A DNA stretch of 64,000 nt from Akkermansia sp. (GTDB taxonomy: Bacteria; Verrucomicrobiota; Verrucomicrobiia; Verrucomicrobiales; Akkermansiaceae). The stretch is taken from the NCBI GenBank assembly GCA_017517805.1, contig JAFWYD010000008.1:115913-179912 (forward strand). The letters run 5' to 3'. Made by a program: the position numbers and the translations under genes. This document shows positions 53,193-62,471 of the stretch, piece by piece; within the stretch, counting starts at the first letter, position 1, and the number at the start of each line of letters is the position of its first letter. The notes beneath the pieces are model-generated. The model had not been told where the DNA came from. It ran no database searches and was given only the letters and a program-made list of their open reading frames with translations.

Positions 53193-54701
53193 TTAGTGCA
53201 CCGAATCGGCGGTGAGTTGCTGCAGCCGGGTGCGTAGCCGGGCGGCTTCTTCCGGTTGCTGCGGCGCGAGGTTGTGCTGCTCGGCGGGGTCGGTGGCCAG
53301 GTGGTAGAGCTGCTCGGGTTGCTTGCGGAAGGCGGGGATATATTTGCTCTGTCCGCTGCGGAGGGCGTAGCGCGGTGCTTCAAAGGCCTGGGTCACGAGT
53401 TCGCGGCGGGCATCCTGGCTGCGCCCCAGCAGGGCGGGAAGGTGGTTTTCGCTATCGCGCATGGAGCCTGCGGGTATTTCGAGGCCGCAGAGGGTGGCCA
53501 GGGTGCGGCCGATATCCATCTGGCAGAGCAGGGCTGGCGAGGTGCCGGGCTGAATTGTGCCGGGCCAGGAGACGATGAAGGGGACACGGGTGCCGCCTTC
53601 GTAGAGGGTGTATTTGCCGCCGCGCCAGGGGTGCGCGGGCTTATGGTCGGCGCAGTCGATGCGGGCGCGGTCGAGGTATCCATCGGAGATGACGGGGCCG
53701 TTGTCGCTGGTGAAGATGATGAGGGTTTCGGTGGCGGGGTATCCGGCGGTTTCCAGCGCGGTCATGAGCCGCCCCAGGGAATCATCCATCTGCAGGGTGA
53801 CATCTCCACGGATGCCCAGGGGGCTTTTGCCGCGGAAGCGGGCGTGAGGGTCGCGCGGCACGTGGATATCATTGGTGCAGAAGTAGAGGAAGAGGGGCTT
53901 GCCGCCGCAGCCGGCAATGAAGCGTTCGGCGGCGGTGGTGATATCATCGGCAATGTCCTGGTCTTTCCAGAGGGCGGCGGTGCCGCCGCTCATGTGGCCG
54001 ATGCGGGAGATACCATCGATGATGGTGCCGGCGTGCTGGTTGTTGCTCGGGCGCCCCCAGGGTTTGAGTAGCTCCGGGTGCGAGGTGGCGGTCTTTTCGC
54101 CGGGGTAGGTCTGGCCACGGTAGTTCACGCGGATGGGGTCCTGCGGGTCAAGCTTGCATACCTGGCCGTTTTCCACATAGACGCAGGGTACCCGGTCGCC
54201 GGTGGCGGCCATGATGAAGGAGTAGTCGAAGCCAACCTCGGCAGGTGACGGGGCGATGGGCTGGTTCCAGTCGATATTGCCGCTGCCCAGCCCCAGGTGC
54301 CACTTGCCGATGGCGGCGGTGCGGTAGCCGGCCTGCTGCATGAGGGTTCCCAGCGTAGCGGCTTTGTCGCGTGTGGGGAGGATGAGGGCGGCATCACCTG
54401 GCAGAATGCCGGTGCCGCGCTGCCGCCAGGCATACTGCCCGGTGAGCAGAGAGTAGCGCGAGGGGGTGCACACGGAGTTGGTGCTGTGCGCATCGGTGAA
54501 GAGCAGCCCCTGGTCGGCCAGGCGCTCTACGTTCGGACAGGGAACTTTCTCGCAGCCGTAGGCTGAGGTGTCGTGGTAGCCGAGGTCATCGGCCATGAAG
54601 AGGAGAATGGCCCTGGGCGGGGTGGGCAGGGCCTCGTTCAAGGCTGCAGCGTTGCTACAGAGGATGAGGCCGCAGAAAAGGTTCAGAATCCGGATTCGCA
54701 T
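53193..54701 (-). CDS. Secreted Cys-type sulfatase (arylsulfatase family)
   Basis: The 502-residue protein has a signal peptide and the sulfatase fold. FMADDLGYHD (about 35-44) supplies metal-binding Asp residues. The signature C78-T-P80-S-R82 marks the cysteine to be converted to formylglycine. GKWHLG near 133 and the late TSDNGP near 330 complete the active site. Substrates could be sulfated mucin or host glycans, by analogy with gut Verrucomicrobiota. No anaerobic maturase gene is adjacent. The start overlaps the hydrolase gene by 19 nt. The stop lies inside an AATCAATAATGATTAGTG stretch resembling the heptamer elements. Confidence 0.93.
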   Translation of the reverse strand: MRIRILNLFCGLILCSNAAALNEALPTPPRAILLFMADDLGYHDTSAYGCEKVPCPNVERLADQGLLFTDAHSTNSVCTPSRYSLLTGQYAWRQRGTGILPGDAALILPTRDKAATLGTLMQQAGYRTAAIGKWHLGLGSGNIDWNQPIAPSPAEVGFDYSFIMAATGDRVPCVYVENGQVCKLDPQDPIRVNYRGQTYPGEKTATSHPELLKPWGRPSNNQHAGTIIDGISRIGHMSGGTAALWKDQDIADDITTAAERFIAGCGGKPLFLYFCTNDIHVPRDPHARFRGKSPLGIRGDVTLQMDDSLGRLMTALETAGYPATETLIIFTSDNGPVISDGYLDRARIDCADHKPAHPWRGGKYTLYEGGTRVPFIVSWPGTIQPGTSPALLCQMDIGRTLATLCGLEIPAGSMRDSENHLPALLGRSQDARRELVTQAFEAPRYALRSGQSKYIPAFRKQPEQLYHLATDPAEQHNLAPQQPEEAARLRTRLQQLTADSVH

Positions 54702-55486
54702 TGCTCTGTGACTGGCATGGCCTGCATGAGCGTCTGGAGGAAGCCGGCCGTGGTGAAGATGTTGTTGTGGTCGGCATCGAAGCCGATGACCGTCGGCGGT
54801 GTGGCAAAGGCGCGGATGAGTCTGTTGGTGCTGGCGGTGGGGATTGTCTTGTCGTACCGGGCGCAGAGCATGGTCACCGGGCAGGTGATTTTTGGCGCGA
54901 TGCTGGCAGAATCCCAGCTATCCATGGGCAGCAGGCGGGGGAAGAAGGGGACCACGTTGCAGGCCACGCTGGTCATGTTGTCGAACGGGCAGACCAGTAC
55001 AAGCCCGGCTGGGTATTCGGTGGCGGCCACCTGGGTGGCTACACCGCTGCCCAGGCTGAAGCCTACCAGGTAGAGCGGGGCGGAGGGGTTGCCCATGGCT
55101 GCGCGTGCCTGGCCGATGCAGTAGCGGGCATCGGCCACCAGGGCCTGCTGGGTGGGTTCCCCGGCGCTGTTGCCGTAGCCGCGGTAGTTGATGAGCAGGT
55201 AGGAGCGCGTGGTATCGGCCGCGGCGATGTTGGCAAAGTTGCCCACATTCATGGCGTTGCCGCCGTACATGGCCACCAAGGGGGAGTTCGGCCCGCGGTT
55301 GAAGAACCAGCCTTGCAGGCGGGTGCCATCTTCGGCCTGGAGGGCGATGGCGTTTTCGGTGAATCCGCAGGCTGTATCGGGCAGCTGCATGTTGCTGCCC
55401 GGGTAGACCAGGTCACGGGTAGAGCAGGAAACCAGCCCGAGGAGGGCGGTAGCCAGCACGAGGTGGGGCAGATGGCGGCGAATCAT
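54683..55486 (-). CDS. Alpha/beta hydrolase lipoprotein
   Basis: The 267-residue protein has a lipoprotein signal (GLVSC, Cys about 21) and an alpha/beta hydrolase domain. The nucleophile elbow GFSLGSG is near 144, the acid in CARYDKT near 210 and the His in DADHNN near 238. INYRGYGNSAG near 99 is typical of serine hydrolases of the BEM46/YqiA type. It overlaps the PA14 protein gene by 4 nt and the sulfatase gene by 19 nt, so the three form one operon. The substrate is unknown. Confidence 0.87.
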   Translation of the reverse strand: MIRRHLPHLVLATALLGLVSCSTRDLVYPGSNMQLPDTACGFTENAIALQAEDGTRLQGWFFNRGPNSPLVAMYGGNAMNVGNFANIAAADTTRSYLLINYRGYGNSAGEPTQQALVADARYCIGQARAAMGNPSAPLYLVGFSLGSGVATQVAATEYPAGLVLVCPFDNMTSVACNVVPFFPRLLPMDSWDSASIAPKITCPVTMLCARYDKTIPTASTNRLIRAFATPPTVIGFDADHNNIFTTAGFLQTLMQAMPVTEQCESGF

Positions 55487-56994
55487 TTTCTGCTTCTCTT
55501 GTGTTTGTCTTTCTTATGGTGGAACTTACCGTCTCCTTTCTCTCCGTCTTCGGCTCCTTCTTCCTCTGCTTCGGCTTCTTCGAGCTTTTTCCGGCAGTCA
55601 TCGCACATTGCGTCCTCGGTGCAGTTTTCGCAGGGTTCCTCGGCTTCCAGCCGGCGGCCCATGGCGGTATCTTCATCGGATACAGTGGTGGAGACAACGC
55701 GCTCTACGATTGTGCGTTTGCGGCGGCCGGTGGGTTTGACTTTCCAGATGGGGGAGTCATCCTCCAGGAAGGGGGGGCCTTGCAGCGGCTTGCCAACGGC
55801 GTAGTCGTGGTCATCGCGCTTGAGGGTTTCTTCGATTTCCTTGAGGTCCGGCAGGGTTTCATTGGTGCGGAAGATGGCCACGGTGGGGGCTTCTCCGACC
55901 TTGTACTTGCCGGTGGGGGCTTCGGCGCTTTCCAGTTTTTCGATGAGCAGGCAGTATCCGAATTCTACGCCGGGGATTTCGGAGATAAGGATTTCAATGG
56001 GATAGTACTTGCCTTCTTCCACCTTGAAGGACTTGCCGGTGGGGATGCCGCCCAGCCGCTCGTTCCAATGCGGGGTTTCTTTGTACTGGTAGAGGGCGCA
56101 GCCTCCTTTGGGGGAGCTGATGTAGTCCTGGTACTTCTTCCGGGTACCCATGTCCATGTCTCCCGTGGAGTTGATGCTCCAGCCGGCTTCCAGCACGACT
56201 TCTTCATTGAAACGGACCACGATGGTGTCGTCGCCCATGCCTACGAAGCGGAAGTAGCCGCTTTCCGGGGCTTTAACCTGGCCGCTGTAGATGACTACCC
56301 AGGCGTGTGGTTCCACGGTGCGTTCCTGCTGGCCGCTATTGCAGTTGAAGGCCAGCGGAGCATAGGAGGCTTTGCAGCGGGGAAGGTAGAAATACGGGGC
56401 TGCCAGCTCGACCTTGGGCGAGTAGTACTGCTCCAGCATTTCCCGGTCCCAGTCTGAATCCATGAAGTTCTTGATGAACTGGGAAACCTGGCCGCGGTAC
56501 AGCGGCTGTGCTTTCTTATCGAGCGGCTGCTTCAGATCGTAGAAGCGGCCGGTGAGGGCTGAGTCTTCATCGGAGGCCAGCTTTTCTACTTTGCGTTTGA
56601 CCTTGCGCATGATGTCGAAGCCTTCACCGTCTTCGGCAAACTTTTTCATGGCTCCGTCTGCGCGGTCTTTGAGCTGGTCCCAGCTGAAATTGTCTTTGTT
56701 GCCCTGGTCGGTTTCGCCTTCCTTCAGGTCTTTATCGGCTTTTTCGGTGAGCTTGTCCCAGTCGGATTTGTCCTTGCCTTTGCCGTCCTTCTTGTCGCTT
56801 TTGAAGGTTTTACTGGCATCGGAGACGAGTTTATCCCATGCGCTGGGTTCCTTGTCGGATTCTCCCTTGGCCGATTTGGGCGTTTTGCCGGAATCGCCTT
56901 TCAGCGCAGAGATGGCACCACCCCAGAAGGCCGGGGCGGGCTGGGCCAGGGAGACCAGCAGGGGCAGGATGAGGAGTAGGGCGCGCTTGCTCAT
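55483..56994 (-). CDS. Secreted PA14-like protein with WDKL repeats
   Basis: The 503-residue protein has a signal peptide (MSKRALLLILPLLVSLAQPA). Residues 50-115 hold three Lys/Asp-rich repeats: SAWDKLVSDASKTFK, SDWDKLTEKADKDLK and FSWDQLKDRADGAMK. A PA14-like beta domain follows around WVVIYSGQVKAPESGYFRFVG and DDTIVVRFNEEVVL (about 230-270), typical of carbohydrate-binding or adhesion modules. The C-terminus is acidic with a CxxC...CxxC cluster (ENCTEDAMCDDC) and ends in Lys/His/Arg. It is first in the operon with the hydrolase and the sulfatase. Function unknown; a glycan-binding role is inferred. Confidence 0.78.
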   Translation of the reverse strand: MSKRALLLILPLLVSLAQPAPAFWGGAISALKGDSGKTPKSAKGESDKEPSAWDKLVSDASKTFKSDKKDGKGKDKSDWDKLTEKADKDLKEGETDQGNKDNFSWDQLKDRADGAMKKFAEDGEGFDIMRKVKRKVEKLASDEDSALTGRFYDLKQPLDKKAQPLYRGQVSQFIKNFMDSDWDREMLEQYYSPKVELAAPYFYLPRCKASYAPLAFNCNSGQQERTVEPHAWVVIYSGQVKAPESGYFRFVGMGDDTIVVRFNEEVVLEAGWSINSTGDMDMGTRKKYQDYISSPKGGCALYQYKETPHWNERLGGIPTGKSFKVEEGKYYPIEILISEIPGVEFGYCLLIEKLESAEAPTGKYKVGEAPTVAIFRTNETLPDLKEIEETLKRDDHDYAVGKPLQGPPFLEDDSPIWKVKPTGRRKRTIVERVVSTTVSDEDTAMGRRLEAEEPCENCTEDAMCDDCRKKLEEAEAEEEGAEDGEKGDGKFHHKKDKHKRSRK

Positions 56995-57003
56995 AACTGC
57001 TAC

Positions 57004-57032
57004 AGTTTAGCGCATGAAATCCGGAAAAGCAA
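57004..57032 (-). promoter_or_regulatory. Promoter of the PA14/hydrolase/sulfatase operon
   Basis: TTGCTT (57027-57032), 17-bp spacer and TAAACT (57004-57009) lie on the minus strand. The -10 box ends 9 nt before the ATG at 56994. Confidence 0.55.
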
Positions 57033-57050
57033 GCCGGAAGGTCAGGGGAT

Positions 57051-57170
57051 TTACTCGTTTTTCCCGTCTTCGGCCTTATCGCTCTTGACGAGCCGGATGC
57101 AGCATGAAATGAAGAGGGCCCAGACGATGCCGATGGAGAGCAACATGGTGATGATACCTGCGATAGTCAT
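57051..57170 (-). CDS. MetS-like small subunit of NSS transporter
   Basis: A 39-residue protein (MTIAGIITMLLSIGIVWALF, then CCIRLVKSDKAEDGKNE) has one transmembrane helix and a charged tail. It lies 18 bp downstream of the third sodium symporter gene. Size, single helix and position match the MetS-type small subunits of bacterial NSS importers such as MetPS. It presumably associates with one or all of the three transporters. Confidence 0.75.
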   Translation of the reverse strand: MTIAGIITMLLSIGIVWALFISCCIRLVKSDKAEDGKNE

Positions 57171-57188
57171 GGTGATTGGATTGGGGGG

Positions 57189-58895
57189 TTAATTGTTAAG
57201 GTCTTCGGGGTTGGTGTGTTTGTGGAAGTTCGGGGAGGTGAAGATGACGAAGCAGAAGAAGATGGCCACCAGGATGACCCAGGCCACGGGGATGACGGCT
57301 CCCGGTTCGCCATTGATGAGGTTCACCACCTGGCTGCTCTGCTTCACAAAGATGTTCTGGTAGAGCCAGGAGGCAAAGATGGTGAGCAGGATGCCCGGGG
57401 TGACCCAGCGGATGATGAAGCCCAGACCGCGGGGCAGGGGGATGGTGGCTCCGAGTTTGAGCTCCTCCACGCCATTCTTTGTGCCCCACACCACGTTGAA
57501 GATGGTGAAGAAGAGGCAGGAAGTGAGGTAGAGGAACATGGTGCCGAACCAGAAGTCCATGGTGTCCAGAGCCATGAGGCCCTCAGTGAACCAGCCGACC
57601 ATAAGGGTGCCCACGGTGACGAGGAAGGCTACGAGGGCCACGCTTTGCACGCGGCGCAGGTTCCAGAATTCCTCCAGGAAGGCCACGGAGGGCTGCAGCA
57701 TGGAGATGGCACTGGTGATGGCGCCGATGAAGAGCAGCACGAAGAACAGGGTGCCGAAGAACTGGCCACCCGGCATGCTGGCGAATACCTGCGGCAGCAC
57801 GTTGAAGCCCAGCCCGAAGGTGCCGCAACCGGCGGCGGCCACCACACCGAGCAGAGCTACGGCGGCGGGGATAATCATCATGCCGGCCACACCCACCTCA
57901 ATGGCTTCATTGGCCGCATTGGCGGTGAGGGAGCTCAGGGCAATGTCCTTGCGGCGGCGTACATAGCTGGCATAGGAGCACACGGTGCCGAAACCGATGG
58001 AGAGTGAGAAAAAGACCTGCCCGGCGGCGGTGAGCCACATTTCCGGGTTCAGCAGGCCCTGGGTGAGGGAAATGTGCTTCTCCGTGACTTCCTTGCCGGG
58101 GTTGGCGGTCTGAAGCTTCTGCAGCAGGGCAGACTTTTCCTCAGTGGAAGCCTGGGCGGGCACCATTTCAACCTCCTTGCCATCGACCACGAGCATGGTC
58201 TTGGTGGGGTTCCACATGTAGCCCAGCCCCTGGCTGACGCTGCGCTCGGGGTGGGTGGCATCCGGGGTGCCGAGGGTGAGCACGCGGGCCAGGATGATGA
58301 AGGCGGTGATGAGCAGCACGGGCATGCTCCACTTGCAGAACCACTCGATGCCTTTGCCGATGCCGCGGAATATCACGTACATATTGGCCAGGATGGCCAG
58401 GGCGAAGAAGACCAGCTGGCTGCCGCCGCCGTAGAACAGCGAGCCATCGCCCGTGAGCCCCACGTAGTTGGCGAAGAAGTTGCCGTATTCACCGGCAGTG
58501 CTCAGGTTCAGATCGCCCATGGCGGTGTGCCAGGCATAGCCGATGGTCCAGCTTTCCAGCGGGATGTAGTACATGGCGATGCCGATGGTGGAGACCACGC
58601 CGGCCACGCCCAGGTATTTCCAGCGGGCTTTGCTGCCGATGAGGTAGAAGATGCTGGCGGTGGAGTGACCGCCCAGGGTGCCGCCCTTGCGGCCGATAGC
58701 CCATTCCACCCAGCTGAGCGGGATGCCTAGCAGGAGGAAGGCAGTGAAGTAGGCAATCATGAAGGCACCGCCGCCATACTGGGCGGCAAGGCCGGGGAAG
58801 CGGAGGAAGTTGCCGAAACCGATGGCGCTGCCGGCCACGGCCAGCACAACACCCAGGTTGGTGTTCCAGTTTTCTGTTTTCTTGGGAGTACTCAC
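57189..58895 (-). CDS. NSS-family sodium-dependent amino acid symporter (copy 3)
   Basis: The 568-residue, 11-12-helix protein is a neurotransmitter:sodium symporter homologue. The N-terminal sodium/substrate block is LAVAGSAIGFGNFLRFPGLA (near 16-35). FFSLSIGFGTVCSYASYVRRR near 312 and the unwound mid-helix regions also fit. A long loop (about 225-290) separates the central helices. It is the last of three tandem paralogues and directly precedes the MetS-like subunit. The substrate, probably an amino acid, cannot be read. Confidence 0.92.
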   Translation of the reverse strand: MSTPKKTENWNTNLGVVLAVAGSAIGFGNFLRFPGLAAQYGGGAFMIAYFTAFLLLGIPLSWVEWAIGRKGGTLGGHSTASIFYLIGSKARWKYLGVAGVVSTIGIAMYYIPLESWTIGYAWHTAMGDLNLSTAGEYGNFFANYVGLTGDGSLFYGGGSQLVFFALAILANMYVIFRGIGKGIEWFCKWSMPVLLITAFIILARVLTLGTPDATHPERSVSQGLGYMWNPTKTMLVVDGKEVEMVPAQASTEEKSALLQKLQTANPGKEVTEKHISLTQGLLNPEMWLTAAGQVFFSLSIGFGTVCSYASYVRRRKDIALSSLTANAANEAIEVGVAGMMIIPAAVALLGVVAAAGCGTFGLGFNVLPQVFASMPGGQFFGTLFFVLLFIGAITSAISMLQPSVAFLEEFWNLRRVQSVALVAFLVTVGTLMVGWFTEGLMALDTMDFWFGTMFLYLTSCLFFTIFNVVWGTKNGVEELKLGATIPLPRGLGFIIRWVTPGILLTIFASWLYQNIFVKQSSQVVNLINGEPGAVIPVAWVILVAIFFCFVIFTSPNFHKHTNPEDLNN

Positions 58896-58920
58896 GGTAG
58901 GTTTGGATGGTGGTGGTGGA

Positions 58921-60609
58921 TTATTTGTTGAAGCGGCGGGAGGTGGCCGCCACGATGCAGAAGAATACGGTGATACCCACGGCCCAGATCAGCGGCAGGA
59001 TGGCACCGATGCGGCCTTCGACGATATTGGCCACATACGGGCTGCGGGTGATGAAGAGTTCCTGGTAGAGCCATGCGGCAAAGATGGTGACCATGATGAC
59101 CGGGGTAATCCAGCGGATGACGAAGGCGGTGCCGGACGGGAGTCGGATGGCAGAGCCATCGGCCAGTTCCTTCATACCATTCTGCGTGCCCCATACCTGG
59201 TTGAAGAAGATGAGGTTGAGACCGGTGGTCACGTACAGGATGAGGCTGCCCACCCAGAAATCAATGCTGTCGAGTGCCAGCATGTCCTTGGTGTACCAGA
59301 TGATGATGAAGCCGCCCACCAGCAACAGGCCTGCCACCAGAGAGATGCTCTGCCCGCGGCGCAGGTTCCAGTATTCTTCCACAAAGGAGACCGCTGGTTG
59401 CACCTGCGAGAGGGCGCTGGTCACTGCTCCGATGAAGAGCAGGAGGAAGAAGAGCAGCCCGAAGAACTGGCCTCCCGGCATGGCCGCAAATACCTGCGGC
59501 AGCACGTTGAAGCCAAGCCCGAAGGTGCCCACGGTGGCAGCTGCTGCCACACCCAGCAGCGCCAGGGCTGCCGGCACAATGGTGAGACCGGCCAGACCCA
59601 CCTCCGTCACGGAGTTGGCGGCACCGGCACTCAGGGCGCTCAGGGCGATATCTTTGCGGCGGCGCACATAACTGGCGTAGCAGCAGATGGAACCACTACC
59701 CACGGAGAGGGAGAAGAAAACCTGCCCGGCGGCCCGTAACCACATCTCCGGGTTGAACAGACTCTGCCAGAAGCTCATTTTCTTTTCGCCGATGGTGGCT
59801 TGCGGGTATTCGGCCTGCAGGCGGATGAGCAGGGCGGCTTTTTCTTCCTCGGTGGCTCCTGCGGGCACCATGCCGATAGATTTGCCGCTGGTGGTATCGA
59901 CCAGCATCACTTTTTCCGGGTTCCACATGTAGCCCAGACCCTGGTCGACGCTGCGTTCGGGGTGTGCGGGATCGGGGGTGCCCATGGTGAGCACGCGCAC
60001 CAGCAGCACGATGGCTACGATGAAGAGCAGAGGCATGCTCCACTTGCAGAACCATTCAATACCTTTACTCACGCCGCGGTAGATGAGCCAGAAGTTGGCC
60101 CCCATGGCCAGCAGGAAGAAGATGGGAGCATCCGTCTGCCCGCTGAAGAAGTGGCCGTCCTCTCCCATGCCCACGAAGTTCGAGAAGAAATCACCATAGG
60201 CCTGCGGGGTGGGCAGGTTGAGGTTGCCCATGATGGTGTGCCAGGCGTAGCCGATGGTCCAGCCTTCCATGTACACATAGTACACGTTGATGCTCAGACC
60301 TGCCAGGATGCCGAAGATGCCCAGGTATTTCCAGATCGGCTTGTTGCGGGAGAGCAGCTGGAAGACGGAGGCTGGACTGTGGCCTCCGAGCACGCCACCC
60401 CCGCGGCCGATGCTCCACTCCACCCAGCACAGGGGCAATCCCAGCAGCAGGAAGCAGCAGAAGTAGGCCACCATGAAGGCGCCGCCTCCATACTGCGCTG
60501 CCAGGCCGGGGAAGCGCAGGAAGTTGCCGAACCCGATGGCGCTGCCGGCTACGGCCAGCATCACGCCAAGGTTGGTTTTCCAATGGTCAGATTTTTGGGC
60601 AGTACTCAT
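58921..60609 (-). CDS. NSS-family sodium-dependent amino acid symporter (copy 2)
   Basis: The 562-residue protein is a close paralogue of its neighbours, with LAVAGSAIGFGNFLRFPGLA near the N-terminus and FFSLSVGSGSICCYASYVRRR near 309. The central loop is shared but diverged (QAEYPQATIGEKKMSFWQS). It lies 3 bp downstream of copy 1 and 25 bp upstream of copy 3, so the three are co-transcribed. Differences around the substrate-site helices (SVGSGSICC against SIGFGTVCS) suggest a different amino acid preference. Confidence 0.92.
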   Translation of the reverse strand: MSTAQKSDHWKTNLGVMLAVAGSAIGFGNFLRFPGLAAQYGGGAFMVAYFCCFLLLGLPLCWVEWSIGRGGGVLGGHSPASVFQLLSRNKPIWKYLGIFGILAGLSINVYYVYMEGWTIGYAWHTIMGNLNLPTPQAYGDFFSNFVGMGEDGHFFSGQTDAPIFFLLAMGANFWLIYRGVSKGIEWFCKWSMPLLFIVAIVLLVRVLTMGTPDPAHPERSVDQGLGYMWNPEKVMLVDTTSGKSIGMVPAGATEEEKAALLIRLQAEYPQATIGEKKMSFWQSLFNPEMWLRAAGQVFFSLSVGSGSICCYASYVRRRKDIALSALSAGAANSVTEVGLAGLTIVPAALALLGVAAAATVGTFGLGFNVLPQVFAAMPGGQFFGLLFFLLLFIGAVTSALSQVQPAVSFVEEYWNLRRGQSISLVAGLLLVGGFIIIWYTKDMLALDSIDFWVGSLILYVTTGLNLIFFNQVWGTQNGMKELADGSAIRLPSGTAFVIRWITPVIMVTIFAAWLYQELFITRSPYVANIVEGRIGAILPLIWAVGITVFFCIVAATSRRFNK

Positions 60610-60612
60610 ATA

Positions 60613-62328
60613 TCAGGAGTAGGGGAGACGGTCTTTCTGTTCCTCTGTGTCATCCTTGTGGAATCGGCGGGAGGTGTGGGCCACGAAGCAGAAGAAGATG
60701 AGCACGATGCCGACCCACAGCAGCGGGATGATGGCACCCAGCTTGCCTTCCATCAGGTTGGTGATGTGGTAGCTCTGCTGCACAAAGAGGTTCTTGTACA
60801 GCCATGCGGCAAAGATGAAGAGCATGATGCCCGGTGTCACCCAGTTGATGATGAAACCAATAAAGCGGGGAATGGGCATGTGCGCGCCGCTGCGCAGCTC
60901 GGCCAGCCCTTTCTGGGTACCCCATACGCGGAAGACGATGAGGAAGGTGGCAGAGCTGATGTAGAGGCTCATGGTACCCAGCCAGAAGTCCAGCGTGTCA
61001 AGTGCAATGAGTCCATCGCCGGTGTACCACACCACCAGCAGGGAACCCACAACAAGCAGCAGGGCCACGATGGTCACGCTCTGGATGCGGCGCAGCTGCC
61101 AGAATTCCTCAATGTAGGCCACGGCGGGCTGAAGAATGGAAATGGCGCTGGTGATGGCTGCGATGGAGAGCAGCCCGAAGAAGAGCGTTCCGAATATCTG
61201 ACCGCCCGGCATGCTGGCGAATACCTGTGGCAGCACGTTGAAGCCCAGTCCGAAGGTGCTGGTGCCGGCGGCGGCAGCCACGCCCAGCAGCGCCACGGCA
61301 GAGGGGATGATCATCATGCCGGCCAGACCCACCTCGGCCACTTCGTTGGCGGCATTGGCGGTGAGGGAGGAAAGGGCGATGTCCTTGCGGCGCTCGACGT
61401 AACTTGCATAGGTGCAGACGATACCGAAGCCGATGGAGACGGAGTAGAAGACCTGGCCGGCGGCGGTAATCCACAGGTCAGGGTTCATGAGACCCTGCAT
61501 CAGGGTGATGGGTTTCTCCTTGATTTCCTGGTCGGGGTACTGCTTCATGAGGCGCTGAATCTGCGCTTCTTTCTGCTCGGGGGTGGCATAGGCGGGCACC
61601 ATGTCCACTTCCTTCTCACCTGCCACGAGCATGACCTTGTTCGGGTTCCACATGTAGCCCAGACCCTCGTTGACATTGCGCTCCGGGTGGGTGGCATCGG
61701 GCGTACCCATGGTGAGCACGCGCACCAGGATGATGACGGCGGTGAGCACCAGCACCGGCATACTCCACTTGCAGAACCACTCAATGCCCTTATTCACACC
61801 GCGGTAGATGAGCCAGAAATTGCAGATGACGGCAATGGCGAAGAAGATGAGCATGCTGCTCTCGCCGGTGAACACGCTGCCGTTGCCATTGATGCCTACG
61901 AAATTGGCGAAGAAATTACCGTATTCTTCGCTGGTGGAGAAGTTCAGGTCACCCACCATGGTGTGCCAGGCATAGCCCAGGGTCCAGCCTTCCAGCGCCA
62001 GGTAGTACATGGTGATAGCCAGCGGGGTGAGCACGCCGGCCAGCCCCAGGTATTTCCAGCGGCGCTGCCGCGTGATGACCAGAAAAGCCGAGGCCGAGGA
62101 GTGTGCACCCATGCTGCCGCCCTTGCGGCCGATGGCCCATTCCACCCAGCTCAGCGGGATACCCAGCAGCAGGAAAGCCACGAAATAGGCAATCATGAAG
62201 GCGCCGCCGCCATATTGGGCGGCCAGGCCGGGGAAGCGAAGGAAATTGCCGAAGCCGATAGCGCTGCCGGCCACGGCCAGCACGGCTCCGAGATTGGAGG
62301 TCCAGAGTTCTTGTTTGTTGTTGCTCAC
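60613..62328 (-). CDS. NSS-family sodium-dependent amino acid symporter (copy 1)
   Basis: This is the first of three tandem symporter genes, 571 residues. It has LAVAGSAIGFGNFLRFPGLA near the N-terminus and FYSVSIGFGIVCTYASYVERR near 312, with the family's long central loop. A TTGACA promoter (62355-62383) lies about 20 nt of leader upstream. The operon of three paralogues plus a small subunit suggests dedicated uptake of several amino acids driven by sodium. Confidence 0.92.
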   Translation of the reverse strand: MSNNKQELWTSNLGAVLAVAGSAIGFGNFLRFPGLAAQYGGGAFMIAYFVAFLLLGIPLSWVEWAIGRKGGSMGAHSSASAFLVITRQRRWKYLGLAGVLTPLAITMYYLALEGWTLGYAWHTMVGDLNFSTSEEYGNFFANFVGINGNGSVFTGESSMLIFFAIAVICNFWLIYRGVNKGIEWFCKWSMPVLVLTAVIILVRVLTMGTPDATHPERNVNEGLGYMWNPNKVMLVAGEKEVDMVPAYATPEQKEAQIQRLMKQYPDQEIKEKPITLMQGLMNPDLWITAAGQVFYSVSIGFGIVCTYASYVERRKDIALSSLTANAANEVAEVGLAGMMIIPSAVALLGVAAAAGTSTFGLGFNVLPQVFASMPGGQIFGTLFFGLLSIAAITSAISILQPAVAYIEEFWQLRRIQSVTIVALLLVVGSLLVVWYTGDGLIALDTLDFWLGTMSLYISSATFLIVFRVWGTQKGLAELRSGAHMPIPRFIGFIINWVTPGIMLFIFAAWLYKNLFVQQSYHITNLMEGKLGAIIPLLWVGIVLIFFCFVAHTSRRFHKDDTEEQKDRLPYS

Positions 62329-62354
62329 GGTGCGGAAAAATAATGGTGCGCCAA

Positions 62355-62383
62355 ATCTTACGCTTTCAGAGCTTGCATGTCAA
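62355..62383 (-). promoter_or_regulatory. Promoter of the NSS transporter operon
   Basis: TTGACA (62378-62383), 17-bp spacer and TAAGAT (62355-62360) lie on the minus strand, divergent from the gene at 62472. Confidence 0.65.
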
Positions 62384-62436
62384 GCATATCCGTTTGACTC
62401 AAGATGTATTTTGCGGTGTTCGCAGATGTAGGGGAA

Positions 62437-62465
62437 TTGACATCACCCTGCATCCATGCTATAAA
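62437..62465 (+). promoter_or_regulatory. Promoter giving a leaderless mRNA for the gene at 62472
   Basis: TTGACA (62437-62442), 17-bp spacer and TATAAA (62460-62465) end only 6 nt before the ATG at 62472. The predicted first transcribed base is the A of the start codon. Confidence 0.65.
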
Positions 62466-62471
62466 GCCGAC

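Noticed and set aside
59800..62343. An 847-codon open frame on the plus strand
   Set aside because: It is antisense to two NSS symporter genes and rich in His, Glu and Gly as expected of a mirror frame.
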